Shown here in pieces: positions 8,877 through 18,225 of a stretch of DNA of 64,000 nt (position 1 is its first letter; every line of letters begins with the position of its first letter). The notes under the pieces were generated by a model, which saw only the letters and a program-made list of their open reading frames with translations, was not told the origin of the DNA and searched no databases. Source of the DNA: Sphingobacteriaceae bacterium (GTDB lineage Bacteria; Bacteroidota; Bacteroidia; Sphingobacteriales; Sphingobacteriaceae); NCBI GenBank assembly GCA_903642215.1, contig CAHJWG010000001.1, positions 310,001 through 374,000 of the forward strand. The letters are read 5' to 3'. The position numbers and the translations under genes are program-made.

Positions 8877-10661
8877 TTAAATAGTTGTTTTTATTTTCAG
8901 TTCGTCTAATTGCTTTCTATCAATAGTAGATGGCGAATCGATCATCACATCACGGCCAGAATTATTTTTTGGGAAAGCGATCACATCACGGATAGAATCC
9001 AGTCCGGCAAAAATCGAACACAAACGGTCGAAACCGAAAGCAATCCCGCCGTGTGGCGGCGCGCCAAATTCAAAAGCATCCATTAAAAAGCCAAACTGTT
9101 TTTGCGCTTCCTCCGGAGAAAAACCCAAATGTTTAAACATCAAAGCCTGTAAATTCCGGTCGTGAATACGGATAGAACCGCCGCCAACTTCTGTTCCGTT
9201 AATCACTAAATCGTAAGCATTTGCACGAACTTCCCCGGGATTGGTTTCCAGCAACGCAATATCTTCCGGTTTTGGCGAAGTGAATGGATGGTGCATGGCG
9301 TGGTGCCGCTGTGTTTCTTCGTCCCATTCCAGCAGCGGGAAATCCAACACCCAAAGCGGCGAAAAGGTATTTTTATCGCGTAAGCCTAAACGGTTTCCCA
9401 TTTCCAGCCGCAATTCGTTTAATTGCTTGCGCACTTTGTCTTTTTTACCTGCTAAAAGAAGCATCAGATCGCCGGGCTGCGCACTAAAAGCTTCTGCCCA
9501 TTTTTTTAAATCTTCTTCATTATAAAATTTATCTACGGAGGATTTTAAAGTTCCGTCTAAATTATACCGCAGATAAATTAAACCCGTGGCACCAATTTGC
9601 GGACGTTTGATGTAATCCGTTAACTCGTCTAATTGTTTACGCGTGTAAGCAGCACAATTTTTTGCGTTGATGCCGATAACGAGTTCAGCCTGATCAAAAA
9701 CCGGGAAAGCTGCCTCACCTCCGCCTTTCCAAAGGAGAGGAGCTTCGCTCGCAGACTTTTCAACGTTTTTAAGTTCTACAAAAGCCATCCCAAAACGCGT
9801 ATCCGGTTTATCCGAACCGTATAAACGCATGGCATCAGCATAAGTCATGCGTGGCACTTCGATCAAATTTATTCCTTTTACATTTTTGAAAAGTGTGCGA
9901 ACCAATCCTTCAAAAACATTCAGGATATCTTCCTGCGTGATGAAGGACATTTCGCAATCAATCTGCGTAAATTCCGGCTGACGATCGGCACGTAAATCCT
10001 CATCACGGAAACATTTTACGATCTGAAAATAACGGTCGAAACCGGAAACCATCAGTAATTGTTTAAATGTTTGGGGCGATTGCGGCAAAGCGTAAAATTC
10101 ACCCGGATTCATACGGCTTGGCACCACAAAATCTCGTGCGCCTTCGGGCGTGGATTTAATCAGAACCGGCGTTTCTACTTCGATAAAATCCAGTCCGTCT
10201 AAATATTTGCGCACTTCCTGCGCCATTTTGTGGCGCAAAACCAAGTTGTTTCTGATTGGGTTTCTGCGGAGATCCAAATAACGGTATTTAGCACGCAGTT
10301 CTTCGCCGCCATCGGTTTCATCCTCAATTAAAAACGGCGGAACTTTAGATTGATTTAAAATCTCCAACTCGGCAACTGCAATTTCAATTTCGCCGGTCGG
10401 GATTTTCAGGTTTTTATTGGAACGCTCAATAACTTTTCCGGTTACTTTAATCACAAATTCCCGACCTAAAACGCGGGCCTGTTCTTTTATATCGGCAGCG
10501 GTTTCATCATTAAAAACCAACTGCGTGATGCCATAACGGTCGCGCACGTCAATAAAAGTGGTTCCGCCCAGGTCGCGTGATTTTTGCACCCAACCGCAAA
10601 GCGTAACTGTTTTTCCAAGATCGTTTAAAGTTAATTCGCCGCAAGTATTTGTTCTGAGCAT
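8877..10661 (-). CDS. aspS: Aspartyl-tRNA synthetase
   Basis: A 594-residue class II synthetase of the bacterial type: N-terminal OB anticodon-binding domain (about 1-105, [20 protein letters not shown]), motif 1 region ([14 protein letters not shown]), [20 protein letters not shown] and [16 protein letters not shown] (motif 2), the GAD-type insertion domain (about 290-420) and motif 3 [10 protein letters not shown]. It charges tRNA-Asp. Oddity: at residues about 300-318 an in-frame run containing [13 protein letters not shown] is encoded by a hairpin repeat of the non-coding type, so this insertion domain carries a domesticated repeat. Another dispersed-motif copy encodes DLMLLLAG. Confidence 0.96.
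   Translation of the reverse strand: MLRTNTCGELTLNDLGKTVTLCGWVQKSRDLGGTTFIDVRDRYGITQLVFNDETAADIKEQARVLGREFVIKVTGKVIERSNKNLKIPTGEIEIAVAELEILNQSKVPPFLIEDETDGGEELRAKYRYLDLRRNPIRNNLVLRHKMAQEVRKYLDGLDFIEVETPVLIKSTPEGARDFVVPSRMNPGEFYALPQSPQTFKQLLMVSGFDRYFQIVKCFRDEDLRADRQPEFTQIDCEMSFITQEDILNVFEGLVRTLFKNVKGINLIEVPRMTYADAMRLYGSDKPDTRFGMAFVELKNVEKSASEAPLLWKGGGEAAFPVFDQAELVIGINAKNCAAYTRKQLDELTDYIKRPQIGATGLIYLRYNLDGTLKSSVDKFYNEEDLKKWAEAFSAQPGDLMLLLAGKKDKVRKQLNELRLEMGNRLGLRDKNTFSPLWVLDFPLLEWDEETQRHHAMHHPFTSPKPEDIALLETNPGEVRANAYDLVINGTEVGGGSIRIHDRNLQALMFKHLGFSPEEAQKQFGFLMDAFEFGAPPHGGIAFGFDRLCSIFAGLDSIRDVIAFPKNNSGRDVMIDSPSTIDRKQLDELKIKTTI
9709..9756. repeat. Palindromic repeat inserted in frame within aspS
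   Basis: The bases around CCTTTCCAAAGGAGAGG form a small hairpin with a CTCACCTCCG lead-in. The same family of words (CTCTCCAAAGGAGAG... GGTGAGG) appears at 60157 in a restriction-gene remnant. In aspS it adds about 16 residues without breaking the frame. Confidence 0.65.
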
Positions 10662-10683
10662 GTTATGCTTTTGTTTGAATTTG

Positions 10684-10691
10684 CAAAAGTA
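10684..10691 (-). promoter_or_regulatory. Possible -7 element for aspS
   Basis: The minus strand reads TACTTTTG, a match to TAnnTTTG, 23 bases before the aspS start codon. The same octamer stands before glnS. Confidence 0.5.
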
Positions 10692-10804
10692 GGGTTTTGA
10701 GGCGAAAGGCGGAAAGGCGACGGGAAGAAAGGTTTGAGGTTGAAACGATGTGGATTTTTAGGTGATAAAAGAAGTATGCCTGGAATTAGAACCCGTAAAA
10801 AAAC

Positions 10805-11179
10805 TTACTTCACCGCGAATAATGACGTGTAGTTTTTGCGGTAATAATAAATCAGAAACAAATCTCCTAACAAAAGAAATACACCCGGACCAAGGCCCGA
10901 AGGCATAACTACGCCATGAAATAAAATGATGTTAAAAATTACCGGCAGGAGCAAAATTGCGGCTAAAGTAACGAAGCGGCCGGTTATGAATGCCAGTCCG
11001 CAAAGTAGTTCGATTATTTCTACATAGAACATTAAATTTACTACGGCCAAGCCATCGTTGTAAACTTTGGCTGCGCCGGTTTGTGCCGGCATCGGCATTA
11101 ATTTAAAAAGGTAAGTTACAGAACTAAAAAGCAGTAAAAGTCCGATTAGGGAACGGATAATAATCATGGCAATTTTCAT
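10805..11179 (-). CDS. DoxX-family membrane protein
   Basis: A 124-residue protein with four hydrophobic segments (about 5-25, 45-65, 70-90, 98-118). The pattern of an N-terminal Arg-rich hydrophobic helix followed by FYVEIIELLCGLAFITGRF and LLPVIFNIILFHG is that of DoxX/DoxD-like proteins. The function in this phylum is unknown; links to redox and thiol stress are known for actinobacterial DoxX. It is a single gene between aspS and a lipoprotein gene, with a dispersed-motif copy just downstream. Confidence 0.75.
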   Translation of the reverse strand: MKIAMIIIRSLIGLLLLFSSVTYLFKLMPMPAQTGAAKVYNDGLAVVNLMFYVEIIELLCGLAFITGRFVTLAAILLLPVIFNIILFHGVVMPSGLGPGVFLLLGDLFLIYYYRKNYTSLFAVK

Positions 11180-11271
11180 GGGATTTGGTTTAAGGTTGAG
11201 CAGCTAAATATATTTTATTTTTGTGGATTTTCAAACCCGTAAAAATCTAATAGGAATAATGGAGTGAAGTT

Positions 11272-11688
11272 TTAATATTTGGGAACTACAGTAACCTTGG
11301 TATAAGTTCCAGGAGAAGCAGATAACGCGGTACCTGCTATTACTGAATAGTCAAAAGCAACAGAATCTAAATTTCCTACCCGAAGCACATCTTTAAATTT
11401 TTTATATTCATATCCTCCAGATGAAGGAAAAATAGAAAACTCAATAACTTTTCGTGTATTCGGATAGTATGTGATAGACAACCTCCATCCTTCTTTTTCG
11501 TATTCACAATAACTTTTTTCGTTATCGGTCGGTTTCGGATAAAAATCAGGTTTACCAAGAGCCTTAACTACTTCATCAATATTACTTCTGACAAGAGGTG
11601 GGAGATTAAAAAGAACTTTTGTTGGTTTTGATTCAGTATGTGTACATGAAGTACAAATGAGGATTAGAATAAACAGTTTAATTTTCAT
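11272..11688 (-). CDS. Small lipoprotein of unknown function
   Basis: A 138-residue protein with a short signal (MKIKLFILILICTSC) that ends in a lipobox Cys at about 15. I do not recognise the mature part; it has LPPLVRSNIDEVVKALGKPD, followed by segments rich in Tyr and Lys that look beta-stranded (WRLSITYYPNT, EFSIFPSSGGYEYK). The NIDEVVKALGKPD pattern recalls BamE/SmpA-like or DUF4309-type folds, but this is only a resemblance. It appears to be transcribed alone. Confidence 0.6.
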   Translation of the reverse strand: MKIKLFILILICTSCTHTESKPTKVLFNLPPLVRSNIDEVVKALGKPDFYPKPTDNEKSYCEYEKEGWRLSITYYPNTRKVIEFSIFPSSGGYEYKKFKDVLRVGNLDSVAFDYSVIAGTALSASPGTYTKVTVVPKY

Positions 11689-11771
11689 GATGGTTTATTA
11701 CTGATAAATACCTGAAAAGTTGCGTTTAGTAAATCAATCCTTCTTAATATTTTATGCGATAAAAGAAGCAT

Positions 11772-12305
11772 CTAACTATTTTCTTTTTTAATTTTATACC
11801 CAATTGGTATCCTTGGCGTTTCTTCTTTTTCAACAAATTTACTAAGGTAGTTAAATAGCAATTCTATCTTTTCATCGTGTTTTATCATTTGTTTTTCTAC
11901 CTGTTCAATCCGTAAAAAAACATCTTTATGGGCAAGGATTATTTCCCGGATTTTAGTATAAATCCGCATAATTTGAATGTTTACCTGGATAGCTTGTTTG
12001 CTGTTTAAAACGCTTGATAACATCAATACGCCATGTTCTGTAAACACATTTGGCAAGTTTCTGCGTCCGCCCCAACTTGAGGTCGCAAATTGCGACTTCA
12101 AGTTGGTAAATTCTTCTTCGTCAAGGCTGAACATAAAATCTTCTGGAAAACGGTCTATGTTGCGTTTTACCTGTTCGTTCAACCTTTTGGTTTCAACGCC
12201 ATATAGTTCTGCCAGGTCTTCATCCAACATCACTTTTTGATTTCTGATCTGGTAAATTTTACTCATAACTACCTCATCTGGTATGGCAATGTTGGATTTA
12301 TTCAT
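11772..12305 (-). CDS. ORF6N domain protein
   Basis: A 177-residue protein with an N-terminal ORF6N domain (about 10-100): SKIYQIRNQKVMLDEDLAELYGVETKRLNEQVKRN and RFPEDFMFSLDEEEF, then NVFTEHGVLMLSSVLNS. A coiled-coil region follows (about 120-160, LRIEQVEKQMIKHDEKIELLF). ORF6N domains are found in phage and plasmid regulators (with KilA-N/Bro) and in many Bacteroidota chromosomes, where the role is unknown. No other phage gene is nearby, so I take it as a stand-alone gene. The stop overlaps a dispersed-motif copy. Confidence 0.88.
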   Translation of the reverse strand: MNKSNIAIPDEVVMSKIYQIRNQKVMLDEDLAELYGVETKRLNEQVKRNIDRFPEDFMFSLDEEEFTNLKSQFATSSWGGRRNLPNVFTEHGVLMLSSVLNSKQAIQVNIQIMRIYTKIREIILAHKDVFLRIEQVEKQMIKHDEKIELLFNYLSKFVEKEETPRIPIGYKIKKENS

Positions 12306-12421
12306 GTTTGAATTATTAACTTAAAGTTGATAAATTTATAAAAATACATAAAAATAATACTTCTTTTAACGATAAAATCACTCGTTCAGCAAAAATTACT
12401 TTCCAAACCAAATTCAAACTC

Positions 12422-12429
12422 TATCTTTG
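12422..12429 (+). promoter_or_regulatory. -7 promoter element before the TPP riboswitch
   Basis: TATCTTTG fits the Bacteroidota -7 consensus and lies 8 bases before the first paired bases of the riboswitch, which is where a transcript start is expected. Confidence 0.6.
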
Positions 12430-12436
12430 CCCAAAT

Positions 12437-12640
12437 TCTCAAGGGGTGCCTTGCTTGGTAATAGTTAACAAACTGCAGATTGTTGCTACCAACTTAAAAA
12501 CAGGCTGAGATCAAACCCAGGAAGAAGAGTTGTAAGTGGTAAGTTTTAAGTTATACGTAGGCAAAACGTAAAACTTATAACGTAGAACCTTAAACTCCAC
12601 TCCGCACCTGATCCGGGTAATGCCGGCGTAGGGAGAGGTA
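12437..12640 (+). promoter_or_regulatory. TPP riboswitch (THI element)
   Basis: The conserved parts are present in order: AAGGGGTGCC at the 5' side, GGCTGAGATCAAACCC (the pyrimidine-sensing core), and CCTGATCCGGGTAATGCCGG followed by CGTAGGGAG. It should bind thiamine pyrophosphate and switch off the thiamine receptor and PnuT genes that follow. The optional P3a arm is enlarged: about 50 bases between CCCAGG and the CTGATCC box carry an inverted repeat (TTTTAAGTTATACGT against ACGTAAAACTTATAA) that looks like an inserted hairpin. The gene start lies about 70 bases downstream. Confidence 0.95.
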
Positions 12641-12708
12641 AAAAGTTAAGTGTACTGCGCGTTCGCCCTGGCGGGCAGATGGTTTAACTACAGTTTATTT
12701 TAAACATT

Positions 12709-15096
12709 TTGAAAAAAAATTTACTACTGGCTTTTACGGCCTTGCTGCTGCCATTTTTGGCTGCGGCCCAGTTTTCCCTGTCGGGGAAAATTATTGATGC
12801 ACAATCCGGCGAAGCTTTGCCCGGCGCAAGTATCAGCATCGAAAAAACATTGCTAAAAGAAGCATCGGATGGTAATGGAAATTATCAGTTCCAAAACTTA
12901 AAAAGCGGAACTTACAATGTTATCATCAGTTACATCGGCTACCAGCAAATGCGGGAAACGGTTTCCATCAGCCAAAATCAAACCCGAAATTTTGCCCTTA
13001 AAAGAAGCACGGTGCAAGCCGATGAGGTTTTTGTAAGATCAACCCGAACCGCTCAGAACTCCGGTTTTACGTACACCAACCTCAGTAAAAAAGAACTGGC
13101 CAAAAATAATTTAGGTCAGGATTTGCCGTACTTACTCAACCAAACGCCTTCCGTGGTAATTACTTCAGATGCCGGCGCGGGCGTTGGTTATACTGGCATC
13201 AGGATTCGCGGTTCGGATGCAACGCGCATAAACGTAACTTTAAACGGCATTCCGCTGAATGATGCCGAAAGTCAGGGAAGTTATTTTATCGATCTACCCG
13301 ATCTGGCTTCTTCGGTTGATAACATCCAGATCCAGCGCGGCGTGGGCACTTCTACCAACGGCGCGGGTGCTTTCGGGGCGAGCATTAACGTGCAAACCAC
13401 TACACGGCAGGATTCGGCTTATGCACAACTGGATAACACAGTCGGCTCGTACGGAACGGTGAAAAATACGGTCAGTTTAGGTTCGGGTTTGGTGGGAGAT
13501 CATTTTACTTTTGACGGAAGATTATCGCGTATTAAATCTGACGGTTACATTGACCGTGCTTCATCCGACCTGAAATCCTACTTCCTTTCCGGTGCTTATT
13601 ATGGTAAAAATACGTTGGTGCGCTTAAATGTTTTCTCCGGATCTGAGCGAACTTATCAGGCTTGGGACGGCGTACCGGAAGATAAATTGTTAAGCGGAAA
13701 CCGTACCTATAACGAATTAGGTTTGATGCCGAACGGCGATTTCTATAACAATCAAACGGATAATTACACCCAGAACCATTACCAGTTGCTGTTTAACCAG
13801 AAGCTTTCGGATAAATTATCTTTTAACGGCGCGCTACATTATACGCAGGGAAGCGGTTATTATGAGGAATATAAAACGGCAGATAGCCTTTCTCATTATG
13901 GTTTAGAACCAATAACTAACGGGATCAGTACAACCGATTTAGTGCGCCGCCTATGGCTCAATAATTATTTTTACGGAGCCACTTACAACCTTAACTATCA
14001 GGCGCAAAAAAACCTGAATTTTACGCTTGGCGGCGCTTACAATGAGTATCGCGGACAGCATTATAATCGTTTGGAGTGGACGCAGCAAAGCACCAACATT
14101 ACGCCGGATTATGAGTATTCGCGCAACGACGCTTTTAAAACAGATTTTAACATTTTTGGAAAAGTAAATTACCGGCTGGATCGTTTAAATATTTATGCTG
14201 ATTTACAATATCGGCACATTTATTATTCGTTTTTTGGTTTCGATCAAAACCTCAACAACGTACAGCAATCGGCGCAGCTTAACTTTTTCAACCCAAAATT
14301 AGGATTGAATTTTCAGCTTAGCCCAACCAATAATTTGTATGCTTCTTTTGCGGTAGGAAATCATGAGCCGAACCGCGATGATTACGTTAATTCTACGCCG
14401 GCCAGTCGCCCGAAAGCAGAAACTTTGTACGATTTTGAAGCCGGTTACCGCACTCAGCAAGGCGTTTTCAGCGGCGGCATCAACGGTTTTTATATGCTGT
14501 ATAACAATCAGTTGGTGCTTACCGGAAGTTTGAACGATGTTGGCGCAGCCATCCGCAGCAACGTAAAAGATAGCTATCGGGCCGGTTTAGAATTTGATGG
14601 TCGTGCGCAAATTGCCAAGCCTTTGTATTGGTCTGTTGCCGCTTCGTTAAGCACTAATAAAGTAAAAAACTTTCAGCAGTATTTGTATAATTACGATACT
14701 GACCAAACCGTTTTAAACCAGCAATATCAAAAAACGGATATTGCTTTTTCACCGGATTTTGTGGGATCAAGTGAGATCGGTTATCGTATAATTAAGAATG
14801 GAGAAATTGCCTTCATCAGCAAATATGTAAGCAAGCAATTTCTAGACAATACTTCCAGCGATGATCGAAAACTGGACGCTTTTTTTGTCAATAATCTGCG
14901 TTTCCGCTACGGTTTCAACCTAAAAGCCGTTAAAAATATTACAGCAACTTTATTGGTCAATAATATTTTCAGCGAAAAATACGAGCCAAACGGTGCCGTT
15001 TACCCGGATATTGAAGGCGGAAAAGTGGTGAACTACAACTATTATTATCCGCAGGCACCACGTAATTTTTTGCTGAGTTTAAGCGTAAGATTTTAG
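12709..15096 (+). CDS. TonB-dependent outer-membrane receptor, probably for thiamine
   Basis: A 795-residue outer-membrane receptor. It has a signal peptide (ends AAAQFSLSG), a CarboxypepD_reg-like domain (about 22-100, GKIIDAQSGEALPGAS), a plug domain (about 120-230, with LPYLLNQTPSVVITSDAG and GIRIRGSDATRINVTLNGIP), then a beta barrel ending in an aromatic residue (LSLSVRF). It starts with TTG (12709); I see no in-frame ATG nearby, and the signal peptide begins right there. The riboswitch upstream and PnuT downstream make thiamine or its phosphates the likely cargo, by analogy with the Bacteroidota OMR1-PnuT operons. A dispersed-motif copy encodes LLKEAS in the N-terminal domain. Confidence 0.9.
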   Translation: MKKNLLLAFTALLLPFLAAAQFSLSGKIIDAQSGEALPGASISIEKTLLKEASDGNGNYQFQNLKSGTYNVIISYIGYQQMRETVSISQNQTRNFALKRSTVQADEVFVRSTRTAQNSGFTYTNLSKKELAKNNLGQDLPYLLNQTPSVVITSDAGAGVGYTGIRIRGSDATRINVTLNGIPLNDAESQGSYFIDLPDLASSVDNIQIQRGVGTSTNGAGAFGASINVQTTTRQDSAYAQLDNTVGSYGTVKNTVSLGSGLVGDHFTFDGRLSRIKSDGYIDRASSDLKSYFLSGAYYGKNTLVRLNVFSGSERTYQAWDGVPEDKLLSGNRTYNELGLMPNGDFYNNQTDNYTQNHYQLLFNQKLSDKLSFNGALHYTQGSGYYEEYKTADSLSHYGLEPITNGISTTDLVRRLWLNNYFYGATYNLNYQAQKNLNFTLGGAYNEYRGQHYNRLEWTQQSTNITPDYEYSRNDAFKTDFNIFGKVNYRLDRLNIYADLQYRHIYYSFFGFDQNLNNVQQSAQLNFFNPKLGLNFQLSPTNNLYASFAVGNHEPNRDDYVNSTPASRPKAETLYDFEAGYRTQQGVFSGGINGFYMLYNNQLVLTGSLNDVGAAIRSNVKDSYRAGLEFDGRAQIAKPLYWSVAASLSTNKVKNFQQYLYNYDTDQTVLNQQYQKTDIAFSPDFVGSSEIGYRIIKNGEIAFISKYVSKQFLDNTSSDDRKLDAFFVNNLRFRYGFNLKAVKNITATLLVNNIFSEKYEPNGAVYPDIEGGKVVNYNYYYPQAPRNFLLSLSVRF

Positions 15097-15120
15097 GTTG
15101 ATAAAAACAGCATCCGCAAA

Positions 15121-15750
15121 ATGAACCTGCATAACTGGTTACAACTGCTTTTAGAACAGCTTAAAGAAACCGGCTGGATACAGTGGGTTGCCGTAGTTTT
15201 TGGCGTAGCCGAAGTTTTATTAGCTAAAAAAAACAACGTTTTGCTGTATCCTGCGGGATTGATTGGCACTGCACTTTCCATCGTTTTATTGCTTGAAGCA
15301 AAATTGTATGCCGAAACTTTGCTCAACCTGTATTACATCGTGATGAGTATTTACGGCTGGTGGTTTTGGATGAAAAAGCGCAACGAGCCGCCGGTTCCAA
15401 TCACGTACACCACGCGCAAAGAATGGCTAATTTGTGCACTGATTATTTTTGGCGGATGGGGAATTTTGTACTTTGTACTTAAAACCTACACACCTTCTAC
15501 TGTTCCGGTTTCGGATGCCTTTGTTTCATCGACTGCCTGGGCCGGAACATGGCTGCTGGCCAAGCGTAAAATTGAAAACTGGCTTGTCCTCAACCTGAGT
15601 AATTTGTTTGCCGTCCCGCTGCTGTTTTATAAAGATTTACCGCTGTTTGCGTTGCTCACTGTTTTCTTATTTGTGGTAGCTATTTTTGGTTATGTTGATT
15701 GGCGGAAAATTTACCGGCGGGAAAACAGTAAACTACAATTAAATAAATAA
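15121..15750 (+). CDS. pnuT: PnuC-family thiamine transporter
   Basis: A 209-residue membrane protein of the PnuC family with about seven hydrophobic segments and the conserved Trp-rich parts (YPAGLIGTALSIVLL, NLYYIVMSIYGWWFWMK, SSTAWAGTWLLAKRKIENWL). The PnuT subfamily imports thiamine. The assignment rests on family plus location, 24 bases after the riboswitch-controlled receptor, with a dispersed-motif copy in the gap. It brings periplasmic thiamine across the inner membrane. The TPK-like gene 5 kb on would trap it as TPP. Confidence 0.88.
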   Translation: MNLHNWLQLLLEQLKETGWIQWVAVVFGVAEVLLAKKNNVLLYPAGLIGTALSIVLLLEAKLYAETLLNLYYIVMSIYGWWFWMKKRNEPPVPITYTTRKEWLICALIIFGGWGILYFVLKTYTPSTVPVSDAFVSSTAWAGTWLLAKRKIENWLVLNLSNLFAVPLLFYKDLPLFALLTVFLFVVAIFGYVDWRKIYRRENSKLQLNK

Positions 15751-15755
15751 CAATT

Positions 15756-15871
15756 CATCCCCCTAACCCCCTTCAAAAGGGGAAAAGAACCATGGCCTAT
15801 TTTTTTAAGTTTTTGCAAACGGTAGCAAGGTCTGCGAGGGATTTCCCCTTTTGAAGGGGGTTAGGGGGATG
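15756..15871. repeat. 30-bp perfect inverted repeat (CCCCCTAACCCCC family)
   Basis: Arms 15756-15785 and 15842-15871 are perfect inverted repeats built of CATCCCCCTAACCCCC and TTCAAAAGGGGAAA, with a loop of 56 bases. Each arm also contains a small hairpin (CCCCCTTCAAAAGGGG-like). It lies between pnuT and the next gene, so it may act as a terminator, and is of the same general kind as the in-frame hairpin insertions in aspS and the restriction remnant. Confidence 0.9.
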
Positions 15872-15891
15872 ATCTTCTAATTTTTAACTTC

Positions 15892-16995
15892 ATGCAAATC
15901 CAACATCCTGCCACCCTTTTAAAACCCAAATGGGTCGAAATTATCCGTTCCGGCGCAGCTAAGGCAGAACGCACCGGCCTGCTTCAACTTAAACAATTGG
16001 CGTTGATTTACGAACAGCAATGGTTTAAACTGCTGGTTCCGAAAGCGTATTCCGGCAACGCAAAATCACTGCCCGAAATGGTGCAATTAGAAGAAAGTTT
16101 GGCCTGGGCCGATGGCAGTTTCGGCTGGGTGGTTACGCTGTGCAGCGGCGCGGGCTGGTTCAGCGGTTTTATGCCGGTAAAAGAAGCATCGGCCATTTTT
16201 GCAAACCCGAAAGTTTGCCTGGCCGGCAGCGGTGCATCCAACGGAACAGCAACTATTTCCGGCGATGGTTTTGTGCTAAACGGAAGCTGGAAATATGCCA
16301 GCGGCGCGCAACATGCCACGCATTTTACCGCAAATTGTGTGGTAAAAAATGCAGATGAAATGGTGTTGAATGAAGACGGCGAACCGCTGATTTTATCTTT
16401 TATCATCGATAAAAAAGAGGTGAAGCTGATCTCCGCCTGGAAATATACCGGCATGATGGGCACCGGCAGCGATGCTTTTGAGATTAAAAACCTGCAAGTT
16501 CCTGCAAACCGGAGTTTTAAAATCAACCCGGATTTTACTATGGTTGATCAGATGTTGTACCGCTATCCTTTTAAACAACTGGCCGAAGCAACTTTAGCCG
16601 CTAATCTTTCTGGCATGGCCATTCATTTTATGGATTTGGCGGAGATTATTTTCGAGGAAAAGATGGGTTTGGATAAGCTTTCCATCAACCAAAAAACTAT
16701 TTTAGAAAATACGTTCCGGCAGCTGCAAACTGAATTTAACCAGCTACGGCAGGAATTCTACTTCGCCCTAAACCAATCCTGGCTTTTGCTGGATCATGAA
16801 AAAAGTACGGTAAAAGAAGCATTGCAGCAGGTAAGTAAAACCAGTCGTTTACTTGCCAAAAAATCCAGGGAAACGGTTGATCAGTTGTATCCTTTTTGCG
16901 GATTGGTGGCCGCCAGTCCGGATACTGAAATTAACCGCATTTGGCGCGATCTGCACACGGCGAGCCAGCATAGTTTGTTAACGTTTTTGGAGTAG
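15892..16995 (+). CDS. Acyl-CoA dehydrogenase-like flavoprotein
   Basis: A 367-residue protein with the acyl-CoA dehydrogenase fold: an N-terminal helical part (about 1-110), a middle beta domain (GDGFVLNGSWKYASGAQHAT, SAWKYTGMMGTGSDAFEIKNLQVP), and a C-terminal four-helix bundle. It lacks the catalytic Glu motif I would expect in a true dehydrogenase, and is nearer in style to the DszC/HsaA flavin-dependent monooxygenases, which need a separate flavin reductase. The substrate is unknown. It follows the inverted repeat and need not belong to the thiamine operon. Two dispersed-motif copies lie in it as VKEAS and VKEAL. Confidence 0.7.
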   Translation: MQIQHPATLLKPKWVEIIRSGAAKAERTGLLQLKQLALIYEQQWFKLLVPKAYSGNAKSLPEMVQLEESLAWADGSFGWVVTLCSGAGWFSGFMPVKEASAIFANPKVCLAGSGASNGTATISGDGFVLNGSWKYASGAQHATHFTANCVVKNADEMVLNEDGEPLILSFIIDKKEVKLISAWKYTGMMGTGSDAFEIKNLQVPANRSFKINPDFTMVDQMLYRYPFKQLAEATLAANLSGMAIHFMDLAEIIFEEKMGLDKLSINQKTILENTFRQLQTEFNQLRQEFYFALNQSWLLLDHEKSTVKEALQQVSKTSRLLAKKSRETVDQLYPFCGLVAASPDTEINRIWRDLHTASQHSLLTFLE

Positions 16996-17015
16996 GAATA
17001 TCTTGATAACTAACT

Positions 17016-17423
17016 TTAAAAGCTAAGCGTTTGGGTTCCATTTTTTCCTAATTCAAGGGCAAATGGTTTGTGGGCTTTACTAATTTTATCTTTCAAATCT
17101 TCCCATTTAGTAACAATTAGCACAACATTGTCCCAATAGTTTATAATGTTTTTAGAAGATTTAAATAATACGATGCCTACATTATGCTCTTCGTAAAGTT
17201 TATAGTAATGCTTTCTATGCTTAAAATCAGCATCAAAAGTTACTATTGTAGCTTTTAACTCTCCAGCTAATTTAATAACATCTTCATCAGCAATTCCATT
17301 TTTATTTAAAAGCGAAATATGAGTTATTTCTGCTTGATGCTTGCTTTTATAATTGGCCTGTTCTAGTAAATTTAAACCTTCTGCTATTTTTAAGGGAACA
17401 TTTTGATCAAATAGCAGCAACAT
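17016..17423 (-). CDS. PIN-like DUF5615 protein (probable toxin of a VapC-type pair)
   Basis: A 135-residue protein with LLLFDQNVPLKIAE at the N terminus, GIADEDVIKLAGELKATIVTFDADF in the middle and a C-terminal basic segment. The spaced Asp residues (FDQN, ADED, TFDADF) are the acidic pattern of the PIN/DUF5615 RNase fold. Its ATG overlaps the antitoxin stop by one base, giving TAATG on the minus strand. It is predicted to be a ribonuclease toxin. Confidence 0.82.
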   Translation of the reverse strand: MLLLFDQNVPLKIAEGLNLLEQANYKSKHQAEITHISLLNKNGIADEDVIKLAGELKATIVTFDADFKHRKHYYKLYEEHNVGIVLFKSSKNIINYWDNVVLIVTKWEDLKDKISKAHKPFALELGKNGTQTLSF

Positions 17424-18070
17424 TATGCGCTTTGTTTGTAGTAGGCGATAGCATCTCTAACCTCAGCAGACCTTAAATCATATAACGAAGCAATATTTTT
17501 TTGACTTTCGCCACCCTTATACAATTTACCAATAGTTTCTACTTTTATTCCGGTTCCGGTAATTGTAGGTTGTCCAAATTGATATTTTGGATCTACTACT
17601 ACTTTTTTAGAGTTTTGTAACGGGAAATACCTATTTGCAATATCTGCTTCATTAAATTCAATCTTTTTTAAAAAAGGAAGCAGAATTGATTTTATAGATA
17701 TTTGCTGTTTCCCATCTGCGTTTACAATATCTTCTAAAAAATCAAACCAAATATGTTTTCCGTCGGTACGGATATTTCTAGCAAAAGGATAAGGTGTATT
17801 CAAATCTTTAGCTATTCTTTGGTGAGCTTTTTTAATCATTTGTGAACTTATACCCTTTGCTCTTAATTGATAAAAAGTATAAAATTCTATTAAAGTATAA
17901 AAATTAACAGCTTTGTTTCCCTTCTCGCCGAAGGTGTAATCTTCCCAAAACTCATTCATTCCAATACGAACTTTAGAATAAGGAAGGTTTAAAATATTCG
18001 CTACATCTTTCATCAAGAAAATACCTTCTCCTAATTTGGGTGTATTATTTGTTCCAGTTTTACTATTCAT
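17423..18070 (-). CDS. DUF433 antitoxin with N-terminal helix-turn-helix-like domain
   Basis: A 215-residue protein. The N-terminal 1-75 (FLMKDVANILNLPYSKVRIGMNEFWEDY) looks like a MerR-type helix-turn-helix, and the C-terminal 150-215 (GQPTITGTGIKVETIGKLYKGGESQKNIASLYDL, then VRDAIAYYKQ) is DUF433, the common antitoxin partner of DUF5615 toxins. It is longer than a bare DUF433 antitoxin (about 75 residues) and resembles the extended form with DNA-binding and linker parts. It should control the pair's own promoter. Confidence 0.82.
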   Translation of the reverse strand: MNSKTGTNNTPKLGEGIFLMKDVANILNLPYSKVRIGMNEFWEDYTFGEKGNKAVNFYTLIEFYTFYQLRAKGISSQMIKKAHQRIAKDLNTPYPFARNIRTDGKHIWFDFLEDIVNADGKQQISIKSILLPFLKKIEFNEADIANRYFPLQNSKKVVVDPKYQFGQPTITGTGIKVETIGKLYKGGESQKNIASLYDLRSAEVRDAIAYYKQSA

Positions 18071-18225
18071 TTATTTAACAATATTAATAATAAACATTTA
18101 CAGAAGAAATGGTTAGGGGTAATTTCAGTATTTTTCAATCTTACATCTTATTCTTAACAGAAAAATCACACAGCAAATAATTTCTATTCCTGATATTAGC
18201 CGCCTTAAAAATGCTTCTTTTAAGG

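Noticed and set aside
11772-12305. Prophage marker from the ORF6N gene
   Set aside because: No integrase, capsid, tail or lysis genes are near; ORF6N genes are common in Bacteroidota chromosomes.
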